DNA of 64,000 bases from Candidatus Omnitrophica bacterium UBA6210 (GCA_002421805.1 DISM01000006.1:62001-126000), one strand, 5' to 3'; counted from the first letter of the stretch, positions 29,842-39,421 are shown. Made by a program: numbers and translations. The notes: generated from the sequence alone by a model not told the origin.

Positions 29842-31622
29842 TTAATATTAATCCTGTTGAATTAAATCTTAATTTTCCCAATGATTCCCTTAATATGGTT
29901 TTTATGCAGCCATATTTAATGGTAGACCTTGGGGGCGTGCCATATCGTTGGATCAATACAGCAGCTCCAGAACAGTTAATTAGAATAACTAGAACCCTAG
30001 AAATTGCAAAAACGGTAAATCATGAGAAAGCGCATTTCACAGTATTCCCTGAGTATTCTATTCCTGGGATTGCAGGAATTCGTATGATACAAGAAGTATT
30101 ATCTCATCAGTCTTGGCAAGCAGGAACTGTTGTAATAGCGGGAGTAGATGGACTCAGTAGAGATGAGTATGAAATATTGTGTAGTGAAGCCAATACAGAA
30201 GTATCCCCCGCCAATCAAGCCGTTAACATCCACGCGGGGAGTTGGTTTAATTGTTCCATTACGTGGGTTAAGGATAACGATGGGAATTTAAGGAGATGGC
30301 TTCAGCTTAAGCTAAATCCGGCTTGGCCAGAGAGAAGAGCTACTGATAGAGATATGTGTCGTGGCTCATCGGTAAATTTATTTAAGGCGAGATTTACCGA
30401 TCGGTCGGAATGTAATTTTTTATCTCTTATTTGCTTTGATTGGATTGGACGGGTAGGAGATAATTATGGTATTTGGTCTGTTTTATCGAAAATTTCAAAC
30501 ATTTGGGGTCAAAATAGAAAAAGAATCGATTTTGCGTTTGTTCCTCAGTATAATCCTGAGCCTAACCATAATTCTTTTTTAGAAAATGCGAGAGACTATT
30601 TTCAACAAAGGACACAGTATAGGTTTATTGAGCGGGATTCTGGGTGTGCTATTATTTTTGTTAATACGGCTGGAGGTTTAAGACCAGGTAAATATAATCA
30701 GTATGGGTATTCTTCTCTTATTTTCTCAGAATTAAGTCCTTATGACATGAAGAGTTGCCCTCCAACATATTCTTTGAATCCTAAGAAATTACGAGGAACA
30801 AATACCCTGGATAGATGCAAAGATGTCCTCCTTAGAGAAATGGGAGCTTGTATTCATTCTTTCAGATTTAATTTACCACAATATATTAATTTAGGTGTTC
30901 CAGATCGAAGCCGGCCTTTGAGTGAAGCCAAGGTTCATCAAATTGATACAAATATTATTGATCCGAGGATACCTGGTGACTCGGTTCCGGCTTCAGTCAA
31001 ATGGGTTAATGACCAATTAGATACAATTAACTCATATTTATTTCAAGAAGATATTCATCCCTTGAAGGAGCATTTTGATACCCTTCATCAACAAATATGT
31101 CAAGAAATTAGAGCTTGTGCAGATAAGTTTTTGAGAGAAGGCATGGTGAAGGTGGCATGTAGTTATGGCAAATGGCTTGATAACGAAAAGACTCAACAAA
31201 ACGTTGATGATTGGGATCAAGAAGAAAGACAGTGCTTGGAAACTTGGGTGCATTCTTTGGCTTTTATTGGAAGCGTTGTGAAAATTACCTTAAAAGACTC
31301 CGTTTGGCATGCTTTAATGATAGTTGAAGAGAAGGGTGCCAAAAGAGTGGTTGATATAATCATACTTAATGGTAATACTCATCAAAAAAATCTTGAATAT
31401 TTGAAGAAGGTTAATTTTCAATCCACAGAAGAGCGCAAAACTATTATTATCAGTCGTACTAGCCCTGAGAAGCCAATGACGGATAAAGATAAAGAGATTT
31501 ATGATACTGATACAAATATCTATCGTTGTGGTTTCCATGATTTGATTAGTTCTCTATCTGCCTCGAATCGAGCAGAGTTGATTGCAAAGATTAGAGGTGC
31601 TATCGGAGATATTAGTGGGTAA
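29838..31622 (+). CDS. Nitrilase/amidase-fold protein of a putative conflict system
   Basis: A 594-residue protein. The N-terminal about 330 residues look like a carbon-nitrogen hydrolase. The catalytic triad candidates are Glu72 in VFPEYSIPG, Lys158 in LQLKLNPAW and Cys199 in LSLICFDW, in the order and roughly the spacing of nitrilases. The C-terminal part (from about 400) is unassigned and helical. The gene is strongly AT-rich compared with mutY or dnaX, and is coupled to a remnant XRE gene upstream and an SMC-like ATPase downstream. I infer an effector whose enzymatic activity is unleashed by the ATPase sensor. The substrate is unknown. Confidence 0.6.
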   Translation: MININPVELNLNFPNDSLNMVFMQPYLMVDLGGVPYRWINTAAPEQLIRITRTLEIAKTVNHEKAHFTVFPEYSIPGIAGIRMIQEVLSHQSWQAGTVVIAGVDGLSRDEYEILCSEANTEVSPANQAVNIHAGSWFNCSITWVKDNDGNLRRWLQLKLNPAWPERRATDRDMCRGSSVNLFKARFTDRSECNFLSLICFDWIGRVGDNYGIWSVLSKISNIWGQNRKRIDFAFVPQYNPEPNHNSFLENARDYFQQRTQYRFIERDSGCAIIFVNTAGGLRPGKYNQYGYSSLIFSELSPYDMKSCPPTYSLNPKKLRGTNTLDRCKDVLLREMGACIHSFRFNLPQYINLGVPDRSRPLSEAKVHQIDTNIIDPRIPGDSVPASVKWVNDQLDTINSYLFQEDIHPLKEHFDTLHQQICQEIRACADKFLREGMVKVACSYGKWLDNEKTQQNVDDWDQEERQCLETWVHSLAFIGSVVKITLKDSVWHALMIVEEKGAKRVVDIIILNGNTHQKNLEYLKKVNFQSTEERKTIIISRTSPEKPMTDKDKEIYDTDTNIYRCGFHDLISSLSASNRAELIAKIRGAIGDISG

Positions 31623-34600
31623 CTATTATTTGGAAATAAGCAGGGTCCTCAAAGAGGTTCTACGCGACAGACGATTTAGCATTGAACCCTCTCCACAAGG
31701 CAACGAACCCTTGTTTCTGCTTTTAACTTTACATACTAATTTAATCGGATTTGCGTTTTTAAATAATGCTTCAGAGCATGATGCTTCAATGGCTTTGGAG
31801 AAAATAAGAGATCTATACGCTATTAATGCCAAGAATTGGGCCGGATACGATATGGGATTGGTTCTTTGCATTAAACAAGCTGGGGACGACTGGGATGAAT
31901 TATGTAACAGAATTGAGATGGATCCATATTTTTGTCGAAAGTTTGTCGTTGATTTAACTAAAGATTTAAAATCTGAATTAGGGCAACTTCCTTTTATTCC
32001 TATTAAGCCAGAAAGTTTGGTTGGGCTGAAAAGACCTATTAGTGCTCAAACTTTCTTGCAAAAACATGATGTAACTTCTAATTTGGCAGAATATCTTCGG
32101 GTTCCGTATGCAAGAGGAATAGAGGGGATTGTTGAGGAGTGTATCAAAGGAATTCTAGGACGACCAGAGTGGAGAGAGGAGAAAATTGAAGAATTTCACT
32201 CGCCGGGATATGAAATTTCTCGACAAATCCGATTAAAAACTCTTGAAATTGCTAATTTTCGTGCATATCGTGGGAAGCACAGTTTTGATTTAGATGCCGA
32301 TTTAATTGTTTTATATGGGCAAAATGGTTTAGGAAAGACCTCATTCTTTGATGCGATTGATTTTCTTTGCACTGGGGGTATATCAAGATTCGAAGACCGT
32401 TTCGCAAAAAAAACAGAAAAATTAGTAAATGTGATGAAGCATTTGGACTCAACTGCAGAGGAGTCTTTTATTAGAGGTACCCTTTCGGTAAATGACGGTT
32501 TCTTTTCTTTAAAGAGAGAAGTGGCAGATAGAACTCATACTCTTATTGGGAATGTGTTTATGGATAGAACTCAAGCGTTAATGAAAATAGTGGGAATGCT
32601 TGAAGAACCGATGGATTTACGTATAGATAATCTAGTAAGGTTATTTCATGCAACGCACATTTTTGGACAAGAATTTCAAGCATTAACTGCAGATTTTAGA
32701 AATGGTTCTAGGTTGCCAGCGAATACAGTTTCTCGTATGTTGGCTTTTCAAGATTATGTTGAGGCAGGGAGTAAATCGAGAAAGGTTTCTGAAGAGTTCA
32801 AAAGAAAAATTGATGAAAAAGTATCATCAATCACGTCTCTTAAGAACTTATTGAGTTCAAAAGAAATTGAAATTAAACAACTCAAGATTTCAGCAAAAGA
32901 GATTAAGCAGCCAGAGTCTATTTTGGAAAAGGCTAAAGAGCTAGCTGAGAAGATCAGGCTAAAGTTAAATCTGTCTATTTCGATTCCGAAGGAATTAAAA
33001 CAAGATGTAGTTAATGAGTGGCGAGGAATATTGCTTGCTAAGAAAGAGAACCTCGGTACAAATCTAGAAATGATTAATCAATTGGAGAAGAAATTCTCAA
33101 AGTTCTTGAATCTTCAGAAGAGTTCGCGTGAAGCATTGTTGGAATTAGCGAAAAATAGAAAACAGCTTGTAGAGCTTGACGGCGGTCGTGAGGAAATTTT
33201 GAATAAAATAAAAAACGCCGATGTAGAAATACAAAAAATACTAGTTAGTAATAGAAATTACGAATATGGCAAAGAGAATCTTAAGTGGCTACTCCAGTCA
33301 AAAGTAGAGTACGATAAACTCAGGCAAGAATTTGAGCGCGGAGAAAATAATGCCAATAGCCTAAGAAAGAATCTGCAAGACAAGTTATTAAAAATTGATT
33401 TGTTAAGATCTCAGAATGAAGCATCAAGGCAGATTATGAGTAAGATTGAAGCTCAGGTTTTAGAGTCCAATCGTAATCTAGGATATCTCGGTGAACTAGA
33501 AAACAAACAAGAATTTTTGTTATATTCTCTTTCTTCCAATAAGAAAATAAAAGAATTTTTGGCACAGATTAATGCTAAGATTCAGAATGAGCGTAATCAA
33601 TTGATAATTAAGAAAGAAGAATTAAGGAATTTAGCTGCAACAGAAGATAGCTCTCGGAGTAAACTTGTTGCTTTTCAAAATCTACAATCTGATTATGTGA
33701 ATTTATTGGATAATTTGGAAAGTCACATTGTTGATGGAACTTGCCCTGCTTGTGGGACTGTTCATAAATCTAAAGAGGAGTTAATAGGTAAGTTGCGAGT
33801 TAGAAAGGGGCTACAGGCTCACGAAATTAAGAAAATACTAGATGAGATAGATGGTGTGTCGCTAACCATCAATAAATTGAAACAGTGTATCGCCAATTGC
33901 GAACTTGAGATAGGGAAGCTAACTAAAGAGGAAGCTCAAGCGAAAATAGAATTCGATGATTCGGACAAAAGCATAAAAGCCTTTTGGCTGTTAGCCAATA
34001 AATTATCTCTTTCCGAAGATTATAATAATCTATCTGCTAATATTATCTTCCAGAAGAAGGCATTGATCACTGAAGTAAACACTAAAACAAAAGAACTAAT
34101 CAACCAAAAATCCATGTTTGAATCAAGGCAAAAAGAGGTAATAGCGCTTCAAAATGAATGTAGTTCTCTTGCGCAGTCATTAAGTCCTATTGAGCTTAGG
34201 CAGAAGCAACTTCAGGCCGGAAGGGACACAATACAAAATCAAGCTCAAACACGAAAGGTGTTGTTAGATACAAGAGAAGAGGTTATTAGAGAACAGTTGA
34301 ATGAGTTAGAAGTAGGCATAGATAAATCGCATGCGCAGCTTAAGATATTCCAAGAACAAAAACAAGCTTTTCAGAAAGAGTTAGAAGATTTGGAAGGAAA
34401 AAAACGAGTTTTAGCGGAAACCATTCAAATTTCAGAAAGAGAAAGGTTAGATTCGGATAAGTATATTGAGGATGTAGAAGCGATACTAAATAGATTACAA
34501 CTAAGTCCAGAAGTAAGTTTACCTGAAATATCTAATATTAAGAGCGAGTTCACTGCTCAGTTGCTTTCAATTGAACCTTTACTTTCAGAGACTATAAACT

Positions 34601-35256
34601 TTGGAATTCTTCTGGATACAACACAAGTCTCTATTTTGCTCGCAAAGGTTCAGCAAGAAACGGAGCAGATAAGAGAGCAAATTCGTAATGTGGAAGAAGA
34701 TCAAGATAAAATGAATAGTTGGTTTTCTTATTTTAACGTTATTTCTAGAGAGCTTGAGAGTGTAAAAAAGCAAGCTCTCATTGAATATACTAATAAATAT
34801 GGACCTTTAACTTCTAATATTCAAAGGCGGCTAAGAAGAGTTTACGGATTTGAGAATATTTGGTTACATCCAGAGAAGGAAGAGATTGAAATTAGAGTAG
34901 GGAGAAAAGGGGAAAAGCAGATTCTCCCAAGTGATTATTTTAGTGAATCGCAACTGCAAATAGTCATGTTGAGCCTTTTTTTGAGTGCTACACTAACTCA
35001 AAATTGGTCGTCTTTTGCAACTGTGCTTTTAGATGATCCAGTAACGCATTTTGATGATTTAAACGTTTATTCTTTGATAGATCTTATAAAAGGTATTATT
35101 AGCGATTCAGATAAGAAAAATCAGTTCATTATTTCTACCTGTGAAGATAGATTCTACAGATTAATGAAACAAAAGCTTGGGAAGCTTGAAGAAAAAGTTA
35201 TTTTTTATAAATTCGAATCGATGGGCGAAAATGGTCCAAGAGTAACGCGAGAGTAG
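31615..35256 (+). CDS. Rad50/SMC-like ATPase with fused N-terminal domain (ABC-three-component-like)
   Basis: A 1213-residue protein. Residues 1-215 resemble a middle component of ABC-three-component systems (ELCNRIEMDPYFCRKFVVDL). A RecF/Rad50-type head follows (LEIANFRAYRGKHSFDLD, Walker A GQNGLGKTS at about 235-243). Long coiled coils flank a zinc hook GTCPACGTVH (Cys pair near 709-712). The C-terminal head has the signature SESQLQIVMLSLFLS and Walker B TVLLDDPVTHFDD (about 1137). GTG 31615, preceded by GGAGAT, is preferred to TTG 31582; it overlaps the nitrilase stop by eight bases. The gene is AT-rich, like its partner. Likely a DNA-end or phage-DNA sensor controlling the nitrilase-fold effector. 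Confidence 0.75.
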   Translation: MGNYYLEISRVLKEVLRDRRFSIEPSPQGNEPLFLLLTLHTNLIGFAFLNNASEHDASMALEKIRDLYAINAKNWAGYDMGLVLCIKQAGDDWDELCNRIEMDPYFCRKFVVDLTKDLKSELGQLPFIPIKPESLVGLKRPISAQTFLQKHDVTSNLAEYLRVPYARGIEGIVEECIKGILGRPEWREEKIEEFHSPGYEISRQIRLKTLEIANFRAYRGKHSFDLDADLIVLYGQNGLGKTSFFDAIDFLCTGGISRFEDRFAKKTEKLVNVMKHLDSTAEESFIRGTLSVNDGFFSLKREVADRTHTLIGNVFMDRTQALMKIVGMLEEPMDLRIDNLVRLFHATHIFGQEFQALTADFRNGSRLPANTVSRMLAFQDYVEAGSKSRKVSEEFKRKIDEKVSSITSLKNLLSSKEIEIKQLKISAKEIKQPESILEKAKELAEKIRLKLNLSISIPKELKQDVVNEWRGILLAKKENLGTNLEMINQLEKKFSKFLNLQKSSREALLELAKNRKQLVELDGGREEILNKIKNADVEIQKILVSNRNYEYGKENLKWLLQSKVEYDKLRQEFERGENNANSLRKNLQDKLLKIDLLRSQNEASRQIMSKIEAQVLESNRNLGYLGELENKQEFLLYSLSSNKKIKEFLAQINAKIQNERNQLIIKKEELRNLAATEDSSRSKLVAFQNLQSDYVNLLDNLESHIVDGTCPACGTVHKSKEELIGKLRVRKGLQAHEIKKILDEIDGVSLTINKLKQCIANCELEIGKLTKEEAQAKIEFDDSDKSIKAFWLLANKLSLSEDYNNLSANIIFQKKALITEVNTKTKELINQKSMFESRQKEVIALQNECSSLAQSLSPIELRQKQLQAGRDTIQNQAQTRKVLLDTREEVIREQLNELEVGIDKSHAQLKIFQEQKQAFQKELEDLEGKKRVLAETIQISERERLDSDKYIEDVEAILNRLQLSPEVSLPEISNIKSEFTAQLLSIEPLLSETINFGILLDTTQVSILLAKVQQETEQIREQIRNVEEDQDKMNSWFSYFNVISRELESVKKQALIEYTNKYGPLTSNIQRRLRRVYGFENIWLHPEKEEIEIRVGRKGEKQILPSDYFSESQLQIVMLSLFLSATLTQNWSSFATVLLDDPVTHFDDLNVYSLIDLIKGIISDSDKKNQFIISTCEDRFYRLMKQKLGKLEEKVIFYKFESMGENGPRVTRE

Positions 35257-35296
35257 GAATTCAACAACACTTAGTAATCCTCAAGAATTAAAGTAA

Positions 35297-35340
35297 GCAA
35301 AAGGGCAAATTTTTGGCGGGGGAAAAATTTGCCCTTTTGC
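35297..35340. terminator. 18-bp perfect hairpin after the SMC gene
   Basis: GCAAAAGGGCAAATTTTT (35297-35314) is perfectly complementary to 35323-35340, with an eight-base G-rich loop. It lies 40 bases after the operon stop and probably ends its transcript. Confidence 0.65.
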
Positions 35341-35379
35341 CTGTGTTTTTCTCAAGTGTTTATCGGGAGAGGCTTTGCG

Positions 35380-35610
35380 GCTCGCCGTTCAAAGTAGTAT
35401 TTAGCGGCTCGCAGGCGAGCCAAGCGGACGTCAATAGTTTTTTAGATACGCTATAAGGACGCTACGGCTTGCGGCTGGGTGGGGGCAGCCGCAAGCCGTA
35501 GCAAAGCCGCACACGCATTGCATTAGCAAGAAGCCAGCCGACCCAGGCTGGCGCCGAATGAGCCCCGTTTCCAGGCGGGGCGAATGGGGCACGGGAGATG
35601 CGGGAGCGCC
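35380..35610. repeat. Cluster of intergenic palindromes
   Basis: The most striking is GCTACGGCTTGCGGCTG (35461-35477), which pairs perfectly over 17 bp with 35486-35502. Others include GGCTCGC/GCGAGCC near 35406-35420, CCAGCC/GGCTGG near 35530-35547, and GCCCCG/CGGGGC near 35562-35580. No ORF here looks real. The whole gap 35257-35800 appears to be repeat DNA marking the right edge of the AT-rich island. Confidence 0.6.
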
Positions 35611-35686
35611 GACAGGCGCGGTGGATTAAACCAACACCTGATCCTTAAAGAAGCTTCTAATCTCGTCGCAAAGGCGGAGCCAAATA

Positions 35687-35718
35687 AAAAGGCCCACTGA
35701 AATTCGTGGGCTTTTTTG
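35687..35718. terminator. Terminator-like hairpin
   Basis: GCCCAC (35692-35697) pairs with GTGGGC (35706-35711), with an A-run before and six Ts after. It resembles a decayed copy of the terminator at 28403-28435. Confidence 0.55.
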
Positions 35719-35800
35719 TTGGCAAAAGCTGCCGCCGCGCATAAAACACTCGCGCAGGGTTTTGTTTTGGAGTAAGATAATCTTAACAAAGGAGGGTAAG

Positions 35801-36049
35801 ATGAAGCTGAATGTGAAAGCATTTGGACTGGCAGGCGGGATCCTGTGGAGCGCTAGCCTCTTTGTGCTCACTTGGCTTGGGGTTCTTGGTTATGGCAGCC
35901 AGAATGCCGCAGAGATCGCCAAGTCATACTATATCGGTTATTCGGTAAGCCCCATTGGCAGCGTGATCGGTGCCGTATACGGTTTTTTTGATGCCGGCAT
36001 CGGCTGTGTTTTGTTTGCCTTGCTCTATAACAAGCTTACAAAGAAATAG
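35801..36049 (+). CDS. Small two-helix membrane protein of the 'bacteriophage holin' annotated family
   Basis: An 82-residue protein with an excellent ribosome site (AAAGGAGGG, 35788-35796). The pattern LNVKAFGLAGGILWSASLFV, then SYYIGYSVSPIGSVIGAVYG, then FFDAGIGCVLFALLYNKL, matches a widespread chromosomal family often labelled bacteriophage holin. No phage genes are near, so a lytic role should not be assumed; the real function is unknown. It has two membrane helices. Confidence 0.7.
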   Translation: MKLNVKAFGLAGGILWSASLFVLTWLGVLGYGSQNAAEIAKSYYIGYSVSPIGSVIGAVYGFFDAGIGCVLFALLYNKLTKK

Positions 36050-36202
36050 ATGTTTCTTTCCGTTCACAGAGTTTTTCAGGACCGTTTCTAGATAACGCAT
36101 GATGTTGTAAGCAGTTTTGATGGAAATGTCCTTGATGTATTGTTCTTGGAGAGGTTGAATAAAACTGTTTAGAATTTGTTGAAGACAAGGTGCTTTTGCG
36201 AG

Positions 36203-36230
36203 AAGGCCCGCCTATTTTGGCGGGCCTTTT
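36203..36230. terminator. Bidirectional terminator
   Basis: AAGGCCCGCC (36203-36212) pairs with GGCGGGCCTT (36219-36228), followed by Ts. It separates the convergent holin-like and pseudouridine synthase genes. The same stem recurs at 41023-41042. Confidence 0.8.
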
Positions 36231-36254
36231 TGTTGAGCTAAGGCGAAGCCGCCC

Positions 36255-36938
36255 CTAAAGAGTAAAATCTCCTACAAGATCCGTGAAATACGCCGGGACG
36301 GCTGTCTTTAATATCATTCTTCTGCCGTTCCAGGGATGCAGAAAAGAGATCGAATAAGCATGGAGCGCCATGCGTCTGTGTATGGCGTCTCTCCGGCCGT
36401 ATTTTTGGTCGCCCACGATAGGGTGGCCTTTTTCCGCGAAATGGACGCGTATCTGGTTTTTTCTCCCCGTTGCCAGATCGACATCCAGAAGACTGAGCCC
36501 TTTTGCCTCTTTGACGGTCCTGTAGATCGTCGTGGAAAGTTTTCCGATAGACCGGTCGTGGGTGGAATAAACAACGTGCGCGGCATTTTCGGCCAGATAG
36601 GACGTAATCGTTCCGGACCTTTGCGGGAAGCTGCCGTAAATGACGGCAAGATATTTTTTTTCGGTCTGGTCCCATTGATGCTGAAGGGAGTTTTTCGCCC
36701 TTTCGTTTTTCGCGAAGATGACGATCCCCGATGTGTCCCGGTCAAGGCGATGGACGATGAAGATACGATTGCGTGATGTGGGGCAACCTTTGCGCACATA
36801 ATCGGTCAGGATGTGATAAGCGGTTTTTTCTTTTTCCGTGTTTGATGCCATCGTCAGGAGATGGGGCGGTTTATCGACAACGAGGATATCGCGGTCTTCA
36901 TAGACGATCTTCATTCCTTTCAGATGGTCTTTTCGCAC
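36255..36938 (-). CDS. RluA-family pseudouridine synthase
   Basis: A 227-residue enzyme that isomerises uridine in RNA. The catalytic Asp66 lies in VHRLDRDTSG, with the family start IVYEDRDILVVDKPPHLLTM and the RKNQIRVHFAEKGHPIVGD motif near the end. It lacks the N-terminal S4 domain, as in RluA/TruC-like members. The start is uncertain: GTG 36938 gives the full frame, while ATG 36914 matches the usual family start but has a Shine-Dalgarno too close. The target RNA site (rRNA or tRNA) cannot be told from sequence. Confidence 0.88.
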   Translation of the reverse strand: MRKDHLKGMKIVYEDRDILVVDKPPHLLTMASNTEKEKTAYHILTDYVRKGCPTSRNRIFIVHRLDRDTSGIVIFAKNERAKNSLQHQWDQTEKKYLAVIYGSFPQRSGTITSYLAENAAHVVYSTHDRSIGKLSTTIYRTVKEAKGLSLLDVDLATGRKNQIRVHFAEKGHPIVGDQKYGRRDAIHRRMALHAYSISFLHPWNGRRMILKTAVPAYFTDLVGDFTL

Positions 36939-37159
36939 GGGATTTTCTTTGCGCCGGGGTGATCGCGGAAATATTCCCGAAGCCGGCGCCCCTCCAGGAT
37001 CTGACTATAGCATAAAGAGGCGATCGGGGATATATTGAAAACAGCCTGTTGCGGCCCGGCAAAAAACGGACTTTAGTCCGCGAGGCCCCATCTTTGTGAT
37101 ACAATATTTCAGAGGTTTTTAAGAATAGTCGTCATTTACGAAGAAGCCGGGAAAGGCTG

Positions 37160-38317
37160 ATGCGAAAAATTTTAGCTGTAACTTTTTTGTTGATGGCAGG
37201 GTGTTCGACTGTCCCTGTTAAGGATGATCCTGCCGATTGGCAGGAAAAACTTTACCATCGACTTCCCTACGAGATGCAGGGCGATTGCAGGATCATCGAG
37301 TTGTTTTATGCGACGGACCGTCAGGCTGTGCAGGAGGGCGATGAATTGCGTTTTACGTCAAAGATGGAAGACCGCCTGACAACCGGGACACTGAAGGCGA
37401 GCATCCGGCCAGGATTGGAAATAAGCAGGGTCATTCCCAAGAGGCTCAAGAAACGCGGCGATGTCGGCGTCGAGCAAGTCGTGAAATTCGGCGAAGATGA
37501 TTTTATGGAACGCCTGGCTTCCGCTGTCGAGAATTCTCCCCACCAGTCGCTGCTTGTGCTGGTATTCGGCTATCAGGACAGTTTTGAGTTGACAGCCATC
37601 AAGGCCGCTTATTTTGCGTATTTTCTCGATGTGAATACGCCGATTTTGCTTTTTGACTGGCCCGGTGATTACCGGGGCGCCTTGAGGGGTTATGAAAAGG
37701 CCTGGGGGTCTGCCACCGCTTCAGGACCGTATCTGGGGGAACTTTTGGCCAAGATCATCCGGGAGGTCAAGCCGAAGAGGCTGTGGCTTGAATCTTCAAG
37801 CCTTGGCTGCCAGGTCGTCTCTAAAGCTTTCGAGAGAATGGTTCAATCCGGCGATCTTGCGGATGCCGAGGCAGAGATCGCCCACGTCGTTATGGCAGCG
37901 CCGGATGTGTCGAAAAATGAGTTCAATGAAAAGCTCAAGGAAGAGATCGCCTCTCTGGCCAAGCAGCTCACGGTCTATGTGGCTTCCAATGACAAGGCTT
38001 TATTGATGGCGCAGATCATTGACCGGGAAAAAAAGCTCGGCCGCCAGAGAGTGCAGACAGAGTCGTACGATCAATTTGAAGAGGCCAAGGACCTGCTTTA
38101 TCTCAAGTTTTTGGACCCCGACAGGATCTCGATCGTCGATGTGACGCTGGTCAATAAGGCCGGAGGCGGCCATACCTATTACATCGAGACCCCGGAATTT
38201 TACGATGATTTTTACATGCGTCTCTTTGGGGATCCCGTGTCCCGCAACAGGCGCCTTTATCTGGTGAATGTCAAAGAGGGCGTTGATTACTGGGTGATAC
38301 GCCCCGACAGGAAGTAG
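37160..38317 (+). CDS. Lipoprotein with DUF900-like alpha/beta-hydrolase domain
   Basis: A 385-residue protein with a lipoprotein signal (lipobox LMAGC, Cys15). The hydrolase fold is suggested by RIIELFYATDRQAVQEGDEL, LLFDWPGDYRGALRGYEKA, the nucleophile elbow ESSSLGCQVV and a late His in GGGHTYYIETP, all characteristic of DUF900. The enzymatic substrate is unknown. It is anchored in the inner or outer membrane, facing the periplasm or outside. A small transglutaminase-like gene follows on the same strand after 20 bases. Confidence 0.75.
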   Translation: MRKILAVTFLLMAGCSTVPVKDDPADWQEKLYHRLPYEMQGDCRIIELFYATDRQAVQEGDELRFTSKMEDRLTTGTLKASIRPGLEISRVIPKRLKKRGDVGVEQVVKFGEDDFMERLASAVENSPHQSLLVLVFGYQDSFELTAIKAAYFAYFLDVNTPILLFDWPGDYRGALRGYEKAWGSATASGPYLGELLAKIIREVKPKRLWLESSSLGCQVVSKAFERMVQSGDLADAEAEIAHVVMAAPDVSKNEFNEKLKEEIASLAKQLTVYVASNDKALLMAQIIDREKKLGRQRVQTESYDQFEEAKDLLYLKFLDPDRISIVDVTLVNKAGGGHTYYIETPEFYDDFYMRLFGDPVSRNRRLYLVNVKEGVDYWVIRPDRK

Positions 38318-38337
38318 ACAAGGCATTCGATTCCGCC

Positions 38338-38949
38338 ATGCCTGACGACATTATTCTGGCTACATTCACGGAATGGACGGCGCACCTGGGCCCGAAAGAG
38401 GCGAGGATAGCCGTCTATAATAAGATCCGCGATATCCCCTATGCTATTATCCCCGAATTGAGGGACCCTGTTATGGGCCCGGCCGGCATGCTGGAGCTCG
38501 GCAAGGGTTCGTGCATCCCCAAACATTTTCTTTTGGGCATACTTTTTCAAAAGCTCGATATCCCGGTCAAGTACTGCACGTATCTTTATTCTTGGGCCGA
38601 CCCCCGCATTAAATACCCGCCAGAGCTGCGCAGCATCGTCAAAGAGTTGCCGATGGGGACGCATTTGGCCTGCCGGGCCCATATTGAAGGCCAATGGGTC
38701 CTGATAGACGCGACGTGGGACAGCGCGCTTAAAAAAGCGGGCTTCCCGGTCAATGAGGCGTGGGATGGCGTCCATCCTGCGAAGAATGCCGTTAGACCCA
38801 CCCAGGAGATCATTCACGAGACGGTTGAGGGCCGGGTCAAGTATACGACTGAGGCTAAAAAGTCATGGACAGATGTCGAGACCCGGGCCCATGAAGAGTT
38901 CCCGGTTGTTTTTAACGCGTGGCTTGAGGCCTGCAGGAGGATGGGTTAG
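38338..38949 (+). CDS. Transglutaminase-like cysteine protein
   Basis: A 203-residue cytoplasmic protein (no signal peptide). The probable catalytic Cys59 lies in GKGSCIPKHFLLGILF, followed by His in CRAHIEGQW and Asp in VLIDATWD, the Cys-His-Asp order of the transglutaminase-like fold. YNKIRDIPYAIIPE is a typical upstream helix. Proteins of this fold may be peptidases or amide-forming enzymes. The upstream hydrolase and the downstream flavin-binding-type gene lie close enough to share a transcript. Confidence 0.72.
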   Translation: MPDDIILATFTEWTAHLGPKEARIAVYNKIRDIPYAIIPELRDPVMGPAGMLELGKGSCIPKHFLLGILFQKLDIPVKYCTYLYSWADPRIKYPPELRSIVKELPMGTHLACRAHIEGQWVLIDATWDSALKKAGFPVNEAWDGVHPAKNAVRPTQEIIHETVEGRVKYTTEAKKSWTDVETRAHEEFPVVFNAWLEACRRMG

Positions 38950-38953
38950 GGCG

Positions 38954-39421
38954 ATGAGCATCGTAGACAAAGCTTTAGAGTTCCTGAAAGCAAGAGAGTT
39001 TGTCGCCGTGGCGACGGCCGATAAGGCAGGAAAACCCAACGCTGCCCCCAAGTTATTATTGAAGATAGACGGGCGAACGGTTTATTTCATCGATTACAGC
39101 ATCGGCAGGACTTTTGAAAACCTGAAAGTCCATCCCGAGGTCTCTTTGACGTTAATGGATGTCAGGTCTCTTGTCGGATACATCTTGAACGGCAAAGCTG
39201 AGATCATCGAGAAGGGCGGGATTTACGATGAGTGCGTCGAGGAATTGCGTGAAAGGGAAATCGAGCTTTCCGTGGAGCGCGTTGTGACCGGGGTGCATAT
39301 CGGTAAGCCCCATAAGGAATTTGAAGTAGATATCCCCGAGCGTTTTCTGGTGTATAAGATCAGGATCGGGGAATGTTTTGAGATAAGCCCCCGGGGCGTC
39401 ATCAAGCAGGAAGGCATCTGA
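38954..39421 (+). CDS. Pyridoxamine 5'-phosphate oxidase-like flavin-binding protein
   Basis: A 155-residue split-barrel protein: EFVAVATADKAGKPNAAPKL, then VYFIDYSIGRTFENLKVHPE and VSLTLMDVRSLVGYILNG, typical of FMN-binding PNPOx-like proteins. Substrates in this family are varied (flavin, F420 or haem related), so no reaction is claimed. The start is ATG 38954, four bases after the preceding stop. The last residues form an acidic/aromatic tail. Confidence 0.78.
   Translation: MSIVDKALEFLKAREFVAVATADKAGKPNAAPKLLLKIDGRTVYFIDYSIGRTFENLKVHPEVSLTLMDVRSLVGYILNGKAEIIEKGGIYDECVEELREREIELSVERVVTGVHIGKPHKEFEVDIPERFLVYKIRIGECFEISPRGVIKQEGI

Noticed and set aside
35523..35822. Minus-strand ORF before the holin-like gene
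   Set aside because: It covers palindromes and a terminator and runs into the start of a well-supported gene on the other strand.
35801..36049. Evidence for a prophage from the holin-like gene
   Set aside because: No capsid, terminase, integrase or endolysin gene is in the window; this small family is common on chromosomes.
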